A DNA stretch of 64,000 bases from Coffea arabica (Eukaryota > Streptophyta > Magnoliopsida > Gentianales > Rubiaceae). The DNA lies in NCBI RefSeq assembly GCF_036785885.1, contig NC_092323.1, positions 682,001-746,000 on the forward strand, given 5' to 3'. The notes beneath the pieces were generated by a model that did not search any database, was not told where the DNA came from, and saw only the letters and a list, made by a program, of their open reading frames with translations. The stretch's first letter is position 1. Each line of letters begins with the position of its first letter. Positions 49,764 to 60,538 of the stretch are shown piece by piece. Position numbers and translations under genes: made by a program.

Positions 49764-49890
49764 TTTTTTTTTTTTTTTGGTCAACACAGAGGTATCCCAG
49801 TCATTGCCGGACTAATCCCCTGGGCTGTACAGAGCCCCGTCCACGGATATACAGTAAGATTCGAACTGGTGACCTACGAGATATTATCGC
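49764..49890 (-). mobile_element. SINE fragment
   Basis: A T-run at the left is followed by minus-strand sequence with GGGGATTAGTCCGGCAATGA and CCAGTTCGAATC (B box), the same family as the copy at 40142-40333. The A-box end is missing, and no target duplication is seen. Confidence 0.65.
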
Positions 49891-49903
49891 ATGTGATTTT
49901 TTA

Positions 49904-50052
49904 GATTTTTTTTTAAATTGCATTTTTTTTGGACTTTTTGTAGAAAAAATACTATAGCGATTTGATATATATGAGATAAAAAAATGATTGAAAAATATAT
50001 CCACAAAAAACGTAATAATTTTTCTTTAAAAAATTACAATCCAAACACACCC
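49904..50052. mobile_element. Tourist-like MITE copy
   Basis: It is the reverse-orientation match of 28396-28543 through GCGATTTGATATATATGAGA and AATTACAATCCAAACACACCC, with TTA at 50053-50055 on the right and TTA at 49901-49903 on the left. The left end is worn. Confidence 0.6.
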
Positions 50053-50651
50053 TTAGATTTTTCATTTTCAAGCTTTTTACCATAAACTGTAAGGGTGAGG
50101 TTTCGCTAAACTGGGATGTTGATGGTTGGGCCACCGGTGCGCGCATGACAAATTCAATTGGTGACACCCAAAACCGAATTGTCCTGAAAAGTGCCATGCA
50201 TGATCATTGATGTCTTCATCAGGGATATATGTCTTTCTAGGGTCATCCATATTCTATTCACTGTTCATTCATTTCCACTAAAATAACACGAGTAATTCTA
50301 CCATGCCCTAACTTCATATTAGAGTTCTGTGATGCTGCAACAAATTTAAGATTAAGGAAATAAGTTGAAACGCGAATATATTTGCAGTGGGTTGTCCCTT
50401 TTATACCAGCTATTCCTCATTGCAATGGTCTTTTAATCATGGTGTTTCTTACCTACAGAATCCACACAGAAGAACAATTAGTCGGCGTACCCAAGGATGT
50501 CCAGATCCAATATGGAAGAATCTACGAGGCTGAAACTGAAGATTAACTATGATTTCGCTATAAAGGTTCAGTCAACTAGTCGGCCGAACCTTACACATAA
50601 TCCGGACGGTTGTTTTGGGATTTTAAGGCCACAGGAAGACAACAGTCTTTG
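50053..50651. other. receptor pseudokinase 3' flank
   Basis: This is the 3' side of the minus-strand LRR receptor gene. Nothing further is recognised. Confidence 0.4.
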
Positions 50652-52511
50652 CTAGATTGATTCCACAGAATTTGTGGAGGAGGAAGAAATATCTTCTTGA
50701 GCAGTTACGACTTCCTGTATTTTCTCCAGCACTTCAGAGATGGAAGGTCGGTCTCCAGGCAATTCTGACACACATTTGAGAGAGATGTTTAACAGTGAAA
50801 AACCATACATCTCAAACTTTTCAATCTCCTTGTCAAAGACCTCTCCGGTCCATTCCTCGCGCACCTTGGCCTTCACCCACTTCGGAAGGTCCAACCCATT
50901 CTTCTGCATTTCTGCAAACTTCCCTGTTAATAGCTCAAGAAGGATCACTCCAAAGCTGTAAACATCTGCCTGCTCAGTCAGTCGTTTTTCAGGTGCTGCG
51001 TAACTGGAGGAGTTGAAGAAACGTGCTTTGTTGGAAACTAAAAACTTTGCAATTCCATATTCACTAATGAGTGGTTCTTCCTTCTCGTCCAACATGATGT
51101 TTGAAGGCTTAATGTTGCCATGGGGGATGATCTCCCCGTCTTCAGGCCACTGATATATGAAGTTCAATCCCCTTGCTATCCCAATTGCTATTGATAATCG
51201 AAGTTTCCATGGCAAATTCCTTTTGCCCTCGATATAATCTGCAAAGGCAAGAATTGTTCACATAATTTGAATCTGCAGGAACGTGAGAAAAATTCATCAC
51301 ATATGTTTATCTATGCAATGAGACTAACCGTTGAACAGAGTTAGTAGACTTCCATTATTTTGAAATCTGTAGATTAAGAGTTTTTTCTCTTTAGAGGAAT
51401 TGTAACCAACAAGAGATAGGATGTTTTGATGCTTCAAATTCCCAATCTTTCTCATTGTTTGGCCAAACTCCTCAAAGGACACCTGCAACTTTTTCAATCT
51501 TTTGACGGCAAAAGTGGCATTATTCTTCAGTCTTACCCCGTAAAGACTACTACAATGCCCCTGCCATCGCAGGTCAGCTGAAGCTTCAAGCAGCTCTTCC
51601 AAACCAAACCTTTCATGCTTTTCTATGAAGAACACGAGCTCTGAATGTCGTTCTTCCGCCTTTTCTTCTACCACAATCTCGACATGAGGACTTTTCGGGG
51701 GGGAAAGAGAGAGTGCGAGTTCCCTTGTAATCTCTGTGTCTTTAGCTGCTTGGACAGCTTTCAGCCTCGTGAAAAATATGAGCAGCAGAACAAATGTGAC
51801 TCCCATAGCTAAAACGACCATCCACGATTGCCAATGTTTACGCGGATTATCATCATTCTTTGAACTTTGCTTGCCATGTGATACATCTTCTGGAGCTGGA
51901 GAGAATGCATATCTTTTATTTGAAATTTCGCCTTTGCTAATAGCATTGGCTTGTGATATTTCTGAAACAAGCCAATATTTCCCCACACGTCTGGCTTCAC
52001 GATTCAATTGAGGATCCGTACTACCACAATGATTGTCAGAAATATCAAATCTTTTAAGATTTTTCAGCTTACTAAGAGCTACTGTAGGTAGGCTTCCTGT
52101 CAACAAATTGTTGCTCAAGTCCAAGTGCATCAGGCTTTTGCAATCTGCTATGGAATCGGGGACGGTCCCTCGGATTCGATTCTTGGCGAAGATAAGCACA
52201 CACAAAATTGGTAGTTTGCATAGTGTCTCTGCATCCAGAATCCCACTAAGGTTCAGGTTTTGAAGTCTGATTTCTGTTACAGGGCGGCCAAATAGACTAA
52301 CCATCTTGCATCTAACTACTACATTCCACTGATTTGAACATGGCTGTCGTAGTGACCGACTCCACTCAATTCTCAATACAGTTTTGGGATCAAGAGCACG
52401 AATGAATTTGAAAAATAGCTCGATTTCAGATAACTCACCTCCATTGCAGCCGCTGACAAATAAAGCTAAACCTGCCAAAGCTGCCAGCCAAGGAATGCTG
52501 CCCCTCTGCAT
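50652..52511 (-). CDS. LRR receptor-like protein with a pseudokinase domain
   Basis: Two exons (51329-52511 and 50652-51238) give 589 residues. The start at 52511 is chosen because it puts a signal peptide at the N-terminus (hydrophobic WLAALAGLALFVSG, residues 8-21); an in-frame ATG 63 bp upstream exists. A short LRR ectodomain follows (about 30-165, LRLQ-type repeats such as LMHLDLSNNLLTGSLP). A membrane segment spans about 230-248 (MVVLAMGVTFVLLLIFF), then a kinase-like domain from about 300 to 570. The VAIK lysine is kept (FAVKRLKK), but the catalytic loop reads HGNIKPSN instead of HRDxKxxN and the DFG site reads EYG, so phosphotransfer is unlikely. This pattern is typical of the plant LRR-III 'probable inactive receptor kinase' group. 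The exon border falls inside the kinase N-lobe (FNG|DYIEG), as in that group. Ligand and partner are unknown. Confidence 0.9.
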
Positions 52512-52724
52512 GATCCTAGAGTTGCCAATAAATCGGAATGATACTTGTCCTGCTCTCAATTCAATGACTATCATTCCCGAGTATCATTCATTCTCCTGCA
52601 TCTTCCCGTTTTTAGTTTTGCATAGGAAATGGAAACAATTTCTTCACGGTTTCCAATGACCAGCTCGCATAACATCATCCTACAGCGAAACACCCTATGC
52701 TCGAATTTTTTGATGGGAAACAGA

Positions 52725-53045
52725 CAGGGGCGGAGGGAAGGGGGGGGCCAGGGGGGCCAACCGCCCCCCCTCCAATTGCTAAAAAAAAAAATTTCTAAGT
52801 AAAAAAATTTTTATTATATTGTTTTGCCCCCCCAAATATTGAAAAAAATTTTCACTTTGCCCCCCCTCCAATTGTTATAAAAAAATTTCTAAGTAAAAAA
52901 ATTTTTATTATATTGTTTTGCCCCCCCAAAATATTGATAAAAATTTTCACTTTGCCCCCTCTCAAGGATCCAAACAATAATGTATAAAAGTTATTTGGAC
53001 CAAGAGACTCGCCCCCTCTAATTGCAATTTCTAACTCCGCCACTG
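52725..53045. mobile_element. hAT-type MITE, 321 bp, perfect TSD
   Basis: The ends are CAGGGGCGGAGG and CTCCGCCACTG (read inward, CAGTGGCGGAG), the well-known CAGNGGCGGAG hAT terminus. The flanks GAAACAGA (52717-52724 and 53046-53053) are identical 8 bp duplications. Inside, a unit of about 90 bp (CCAATTG, AAATTTCTAAGTAAAAAAAT, TTGTTTTGCCCCCCC) is present twice. The left end is very G-rich (near 52737-52760). The copy looks whole and fairly young. Confidence 0.9.
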
Positions 53046-53053
53046 GAAACAGA

Positions 53054-53461
53054 CTAAACGTTATTATAAATTTGCTCCAATCGTCCAGCACCCTATGCTC
53101 TAATTTGACCCTATGATAAGGTTAAAAACATGGGACAAACTCGTATCAATGTGTCATTGAGTTTGAAAACTCGATTAGATTAAATTGAGTTCAAGTACAA
53201 AAAAAGATTTGAAATCACGTTATTTCTAAACTATATACATAAATGTGAAATTTTTAAAATTAAGTAGGTGGACTATCTTTTAGTCTATGGCTGTTGCTTA
53301 AGTTGTATTTTACCCTTAATATAGGATTTTTCGATTAAATTTTTTCAAATAACAATATACGGAGACATGTTGGCATGCAGATTGTTTGTACCCTGTGTCG
53401 TGTTATGTAATTCTCAATAGCTGACCAATCAAAAATTTATGAACCTTATGGAAAAGGACGA
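53054..53461. other. gene-free spacer
   Basis: CACCCTATGCTCTAATTT at 53089 nearly repeats CACCCTATGCTCGAATTTT at 52691 on the other side of the hAT MITE. Nothing else is recognised. Confidence 0.4.
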
Positions 53462-53469
53462 TTTGTATG

Positions 53470-53927
53470 TAGGGGTGTTAATTGAACTTTTTTGAGTCAA
53501 ATTTTAGCAAAATCAAACTCGGCTGACAAATTATACTGGTTTTCTAATTTTGGGCTTTTGAGCTTCGAGTTCAAATTAAAAGACTCAAGTTTAACTTACA
53601 CTACTATTATATGAGTTTCGGGTTCAAATCGAGTTTGGCTCAAGTCGTAATTAAATACATAAACATATAATATATATATATATATATTATAATTATGAAT
53701 TACTATAAATTTATATAAAAATTATTAATATTTTATGTCATGATATGTACAATTATAAATTATATGTATTATTATTTTGTGTATATATAATTATACTCAT
53801 ATATCGATCGTGTGTTAAGTGGGTTCAAATCTAGTTTGGTCCAAATTCAACCCACATTTAATTTTAAACCCAAATTCTATCCAACCCAATTAAAACTTAG
53901 GTTCGACGCGATGGCATTGACAGCCTA
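53470..53927. mobile_element. hAT-type MITE, 458 bp
   Basis: The ends TAGGGGTGTTAAT and, read inward, TAGGCTGTCAAT are imperfect inverted repeats. The flanks TTTGTATG (53462-53469) and TTAGCATG (53928-53935) match at six of eight positions. The interior has an AT core between TTCGAGTTCAAAT-type arms. It is older than the copy at 52725. Confidence 0.7.
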
Positions 53928-53935
53928 TTAGCATG

Positions 53936-54830
53936 TGCATTTGATGGAACTCTTGCAAACGTCAAAAGCAAGAAATGGGAACCGCCCATTTGTGTGATGG
54001 TGCTAATCGTAGCATAAGGTATATTAGGCAGATCACGTTTGTAGTATCTGACGAAGGAAATCATGTGATGCGATTAACTGTCTAGCAATGGTTTTTAGCA
54101 AAAGGGCATTAGATTACTGATTGAGACTGGACTTTTGAGTTTGATTGAATTGTGCAAGCTCATTGGTAACATCGCCCCAAAAAAGAAAAAGAGAGAGAGA
54201 GAGATATTTGGACGGCTCTTTTTTTTTTTTTTTAACTTAAAAATATTCTAATATTTCGACAAGATTAATCTTTTAAAATTATGTAAAATCTTATCTCAAA
54301 AATATATAGCGAAATAATATACAAAAATCGATCACGATATCACTAGATATGTCAGTAACTATCAGGTTACGAGAACAATTGGAGTATCCCCACGAGCCAT
54401 TATGTTGTGTTGGCTTTTTGGATTCTACTGCACTTTTGGGTTGTCCGACCAGGGATCAATTCTTTATGCTTTCTTTCGCAGGAAGAAAATTGTGAGCAAA
54501 ACCTTATTTACCATCTACTTGTGGCGAGGGGTATTAGATTATAGAGGGTCAGAATCAAACCACTGGCAATTTTGATTTAGATCCTTTCAATTACTACTAC
54601 TTTCAGTATGCTAGGAGAACTGAAAATGGCAAAATTCAGATTTCTTTTCAACGCATATCATTTTCAAGATAATCATTATTTGGGCTCTGACCATTTTCCT
54701 GCTCGCTCGCGTTAGTATGAACTATGAATAAAAATTAGGGTAAATTTCAATTTGACCTTTCAAAGTAGATCAATGTGTTAAATCAATCCCCGAAGACGAT
54801 CAAGCCCCAATTAAGCCCTAGTTCGTATCG
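53936..54830. other. gene-free spacer
   Basis: I see no coding or repeat structure beyond a short GA run near 54191 and a T run near 54218. Confidence 0.5.
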
Positions 54831-54838
54831 AACCAGCC

Positions 54839-55623
54839 TAGGGATGGCAACGGGGCGGAGTTGAGGCGGGAGACCCCTCCCCCATCCCCCGCCCTGCCGC
54901 CTACAAATTCCCCCCGCCCCCGCCTCATCCCTTGTCCCCCGCTCCTCCCGCCCCGCCCCGCCCCGCTTCCCCCGCAGATGTTCTCGTGGGGCTAATAAGA
55001 ATTTGTTATATAATTTTATTATGGTTAAATTTTAGCAAATAATCAAGTACTAAAATATCAACACATCATTAAATTATTATTCATTGTAATTTTACAATTA
55101 AAACTTATAAAAACAATCAAATAAAATCATTTGAATACAATCCAACATGATGAAATAAATATAACTAAAGTAGTCAAGTTTTCACTTTTTGCACAAATAC
55201 AATCACTAATTCATTATTGTGTTTGTACTTTTTTTTAAGAAAAAAAAAGTTATTGTATTAAGTGTAATTAGGGATTTAGTATAAATGTATTAGTAAATTT
55301 AGTATAACCAATTAATAATTTGTATTAGTACACATATATAATTATTAGTATAATTAATAATATCAATTATATTATATACACTAATAGACATTATATAATA
55401 CATATAACTAATAATATCATTATCATAAGTTTGTAACTAATTAAATTATATATTATATATATAATTATATACATATATATTTTAGATATTTATTTTTTTA
55501 AAGCGGGTGGCGGGGCGGGGGATGGGGCGAGACCTTTTCTAAGCGGGGGGGGGGGGGGAATTCCCCCTTAGCCTCCCGTGGTGATGCGGGTGCCTGCGGT
55601 CACCCGTCCCATTGCCATCCCTA
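54839..55623. mobile_element. hAT-type MITE, 785 bp, perfect TSD
   Basis: The ends TAGGGATGGCAACGGG and, read inward, TAGGGATGGCAATGGG are near-perfect inverted repeats. The perfect duplication AACCAGCC lies on both sides (54831-54838 and 55624-55631). The arms are GC-rich (CCCCGCC, and a GGGGCGGG run near 55510-55560) around an AT-rich core. There is no transposase frame. Confidence 0.92.
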
Positions 55624-55631
55624 AACCAGCC

Positions 55632-57057
55632 CTTCCATCAACTCATGATTGGCCAATAACGTATCACTAAAGTTAGTAATAAAGTAAAATCTATCAATCT
55701 TTAGGGACTTTAAAGGAATTCACTTCCCCATCTTAATGATCTAAAAACGATAAAATAATACTCTTCTAATCTGGAAAAAAAATATATATTTTTGCTGCTA
55801 TTTTCAATCTTTTAAAGCCGAGTAGACTAGCACCGTTCTATAATTTTTCAACTCATCTTACACAGGAGGTTAATCGCCTCTGGAATCCAAAAAATTGATA
55901 AGACTTCACCGTACCAGTAAAGTTTGGTTAGTGTTGTTGACCAAACTATATAAATTTTGGTCGCTGCATGCCCATTATGATTATGCACCACCGCATTATC
56001 ATAGATGAGAAGAGCTCCACCAATTTTTCCATTTTTGTGATTTTTTTGGTCATTACTGGAAGAAATCAGCCGCGACCTTTGTTTGGTCGTTGCACAGAGT
56101 TGATGGAAGTGGTTGGGCATGGAGGCAGAGCAGCCTACGAGTCCGACGGCCGTTAGTTGGAGAGGCCCATATGAAAATCTGCTCGTGCGCCATGCCGCCG
56201 TTGCACCGCCTTCTTTCTTTTATATTTCTGGCACATTAAATGAAACAGAAAGCAAGAGATAGCCGATCACGGCAGCCATTCTTTTTCCCTTTTCTTTTCC
56301 TTTTCTTGAGAGCGACAACTGGTACTTGCCAGCCGCTTCTTCTTCTAGTAAAGCTGTCTTCCCCACCTCCTACGCCAAAGAAAGGCCCAAATTCGTAAAA
56401 AAGTCAGAAGGTCGTTTGCTTCGGCCTCAATCTTTAATCTTCTGAGGTTGGAATCTTGGCTTGTTGGACGCCACCAATGCACAACAAAATACTAGTGAAA
56501 TACTACTAGAAAACAAAACAAAATCACCCCACCGGCCAGCCAGCACCAGAAAGTGTGCTAGCTAGTCTGCACATCTTTGCCAGCGTTTAGTTTCAAAAGA
56601 ATCAATCACCTATTGACTTGCAACTATGCAATTGCAAGTCGTCTTTAGCTTTACGTGAATTGTACTGACATAACTCTTTTTTTTTTCCATTGATCAGAAT
56701 TGCGTCTCAGCAATCGACAAATAAATTAGTAATATTTTTTACTTTTGCTCGAGGAGCCGAAACGTTCCCAAAACCACTTATAAATCTTGTTCAACAACTT
56801 ATTCTTTGGTCATGTTCTTTCTTGTACAACTCGACATCCTACTCATTGTCTTTGTTGAACTTAATACTAACATAATAGTGTGGTTGTGCAACTACAACTT
56901 TGTTAATATCAAAACAAATCATCCAAAACCAGTTGTGATCCTCCCCATGCCTCTCTAATAAGTCAGAGGCAAAAAGGGCGGAAAGCTGAAGAAACAATGC
57001 AACAAGGTTGCTTGCTGACTTAGCAAAACCAACATGTACATCTATAATCAATAGTCA
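55632..57057. other. gene-free spacer downstream of the WNK gene
   Basis: The short frames at 55848-56156 and 56690-57223 are antisense or chance frames. The right end is the 3' UTR side of the minus-strand WNK gene. No repeat ends were found. Confidence 0.45.
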
Positions 57058-58383
57058 TCATAGACGAATATTATCCTCTGCATTATCGTCATCATCGTCA
57101 ACTATCCCATCAAAGAACGGGTCCTTGAGAAGATCAGCAGCTGAGGGCCTATCCCTTGGCTTTGCAAGGCACTTCTCTACGAATGCCTTCACCTCAGGGT
57201 CCTTAATCTTGTCCATGGCTTGAGGTCTCACCCCAGACACCACCTTCTTGTATATCTTTGCAACATTGTCACACTCACTGTAGGGCAATTCAAGGGTTAC
57301 CATCTCAAGCACACACATACCAAATGAATATATATCAATCAACTCAGTGTAATCCTCCTCGTATAGCTCTGGGGCCATGAATTCTGGGGTGCCAACCATT
57401 GTACGTGCACAATGACTCTTCCCCACAATTGCAGCCAATCCCAAATCACCAATCTTCACCTATATAAGTCAAAAACAAACTGTAAAGTTCCCCCCCGCAG
57501 AAATTTCAAGCAATTAACTAATATCACAATTTCCTAAGCCGCAAAAGGAAGAAAGTATTGCAAAATCAACTCCTGAGTTTTCTTTATCTAACCAAAAACT
57601 ACATGTTCTACAAGGTTCAATTGAGAGGAGCGAGATAACAGTTGGCACGCGCACGCCTAATCTTATTGATCCTGGTCTCTATTTCTAAAAAGAAAGCAAA
57701 ATCAAACAATCTCATTTACTCCAACCTAATTTAAAATTTCACTCAGGCATATACTAATGCATTATCAGTAAAGGAGAGAACATTTACACCGTTGTCGTTA
57801 TCTAGCAACTACATTTCCAAAATTTCAACAACATCCAAGCAAATACTGACAATAGCAATGACAGACAACTAATAAAAGATGTTTATACCTGTCCAATATT
57901 GCCATTGATGAACACATTGCTGCAATTCAGATCTCGATGAATGATACAGGGTTCATGAGTATGCAAATAGTCCAAACCCTTGAGAATTTGCCTGGACCAT
58001 TTCTTCAATGCCTTCAACGAAACCTGCCTATGCTTTTTCCTGTACTCCCTCAAATTCCCAGAAGTACAAACTTCAGTGATAAAATTCAGTGTTTTCTTTT
58101 CCTCGTCTCTCCACACAGAGTACAGGGCTATAATATTCTTGTTCTTTAATGTCCTCAGCAACCTAACCTCAGAATATAGCCTCTCAATCATAGCTTTATC
58201 ATCACAGAATTTCTGCAATTTCACTTGGTTCCAAGCCACCTCTATTCCTTCCTCTTGATCGAATGCCCTGTACACTTTCTTCACTGATCCTGAGCCCAGA
58301 AGCTCATTATACCGGCCATATCGGCCACTGGGATCAACCTCCACGAATGGCTCTGTGTCTGCATTGGCCGCATCAGAGCCCAT
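57058..58383 (-). CDS. WNK-family serine/threonine kinase (WNK11-like)
   Basis: Two exons (57889-58383 and 57058-57459) give 298 residues, the size of the short plant WNK11 type. The kinase domain fills the protein. It carries the WNK hallmark: the ATP-anchoring Lys is in the glycine-rich loop ([10 protein letters not shown], about Lys35), while the usual VAIK site reads VAWNQV. The catalytic loop is HRDLNCSN (Asp151), and the magnesium loop is GDLG (Asp170). [26 protein letters not shown] and [13 protein letters not shown] complete the fold, and an acidic tail (about 285-298) ends it. ATG 58383 is chosen because GSDAANAD matches short WNK starts and an intron acceptor (GAAG|CTAACAAG) seems to lie just before it. 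The catalytic set is complete, so the enzyme should be active. Confidence 0.92.
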
Positions 58384-59378
58384 GCTTGTTAGCTTCAATG
58401 AAACGACCAAAACTTTATTCAGATCCCAACAATAAAACCGATTAAGGCCTGATGACAAAAAAATTCTTACGACTTGGCAGCTTCAATAAATAAAAAGATC
58501 GAAACTTTATTCAAATCAAAGCAAACATAATACTAGTCAAAAGCAATACACAACCTTATGAGTGCCAATTGAAATGATGCAATCAATCTCTGGATCTCAA
58601 TTTTGTCTTTTCCTTTTTTTATATAAATGAAGCAGATAAAAAAGAAAAAAAAAACGAAATTCTAAGTAATTTGCAGGGACTCCAATTAACCGTCAAATTC
58701 CTAAATGCAAATTTACATAACAGCAATTATCCAACGATAAAAACTAACCAAATTTACGATTTCACAGGTTTATATTCAAATAAAAAAAAGATAAATTCAT
58801 ACTTATCCAAAAGATTTTCTTTAGCTAAAAAAAAAGAGCAGTACAACCGATTCTGAAAATCTTGTTAACGAAAGAACCACACAACTTCCCAAATAGCAAA
58901 AGCAATAAAAGGGAAAAAAAAAACCAACAATCCTAAACTTGACAATTCATAGAAATTTTCCGAAAAAAAAAAACTCCTAAAATTCTTACTTTCTCATATT
59001 TTTGCATGAAGATCAGAGTTTCATGGTCAACCCAGAAATCCAGAAGTTTTTTCTTTATTTTTTTTTAAAAAAAATTCAAAACCTATGATGCGCAATCTTG
59101 ACTTCTAAGGCAGTTCAAAGCTTTGTTAACGAGAAAGTAAACATGCCAACCATACGAAAACATGCACGAAATAGACCAAAAGCCCGGGGTGGTTGGGAGA
59201 ACGACGAAAAAGATAGGATCTTTTACCATGTAGGGAGAAGGCCCAGAAGGGTGGATGAGAAGACTTTTGTCTTCTTCACTAAAGTCTAAACAGAAGCTTA
59301 GAGCTTACTGCTGCTTCCGTAAAAAGACGAGACAAAACATGCGACATTGAAAACGATGAAGAGTATTGAGGTGGCGGG

Positions 59379-59385
59379 TTATATA
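59379..59385 (-). promoter_or_regulatory. TATA-box candidate of the WNK gene
   Basis: TATATAA on the minus strand would place transcription start near 59350. With a donor-like GCA|GTAAGC near 59303 and an acceptor near 58395, the gene would have a leader intron of about 900 bp. Inferred from motifs and spacing only. Confidence 0.4.
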
Positions 59386-60538
59386 GTAGTACTTGGGACT
59401 AGGGGGAATTTTTGACTTGCTCGGTTGGGGGACTTGTCAGCCAAAGCCAGCTAGGGCTGCTGATTCTCGACGGCTCTGATTTACTGGGTCTTAACCCCTG
59501 TTCGGTGGGTTTTACTGTGGTTCTAAAACTCGAGGGTTATTACTTACCAGTGACTAATTACTAGCACTAATTTAGCACTACTAATTACTAGCACAAGTAA
59601 ATTGTTTGCGCGTGGATAAATTTGTCCAATTCTGATTTACTTCTATTATGGATTCTTCACCCAAAAAAAAAAAAAAAAAAGGAAAGAAGAATACACAAGA
59701 ATGGATTATTATCATTATTGTAATCTCTATGATCAGAATTACAAAGTATATATATTGAACTGGTGAAGATAAATATTCCATGGGATTTGGCAATTCTTTG
59801 ATTTGATTGAGTTTACAAATCCCACGTTTTGAGTGTGTGTGTGGGAAACTAATTGAACAAGATATGATAATGCATACATATTTATTAAGATTTGTTAGAA
59901 GATAAGAAGATCAAGACATATCCTCTAATAAGGAACAAGGTATGAGAGATAAAGGCTCCATATTACTACGTGGTGCTTCCCTCTATTTCCTTTTCTTTTT
60001 AACCTGACAATTTAAGTTAGGACTGAAAGTTAATGCATCCTTCTATCCTTTTAGGCTGGCTTCATTTGCTAAGGTTTTATTTTTTATTAGCATTTTTATT
60101 GGTACATAATTTTATGAACAAAATCAATCCCCCACCCCCATCCCCCTCTCTCCCGACCGGCTTCCTTTTGTTTTACTTTTACCGTGCCAAGCAAATATCT
60201 GTACATTTATATCAGTTGAATCGAATTTGGTTCGAGTGTTTGACGCCTTAAAGGCTTAAAAGCATATTTGCTAATAGCGCTCGTGTTAAGTGTTTTTTTT
60301 TTTTTTTTAAATCACTTCAATTCCAAACGGGTTCTCTCGAGAACCAACATCAAATTAAGCCCATTTAGGATCCGCTCGGGTTCAATTATCCCCAAATTTG
60401 GTTCGGGCGGCATCCTGAATTCAAGTCACCCGACTTGTTTCCTCCATCTCGGAAGAATTCGATTTTGATTGCAATATATTCTTCACCCCTAATAAAATTC
60501 AATCTTTGTGACAAAAAAACAGAAAAGCGGGGGAAAAA
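59386..60538. other. bidirectional spacer between the WNK and FRIGIDA-like genes
   Basis: The two genes diverge from this region, so both promoters should lie here. It contains poly(A) near 59661 and a T19-20 run near 60291. No gene of its own is visible. Confidence 0.5.
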
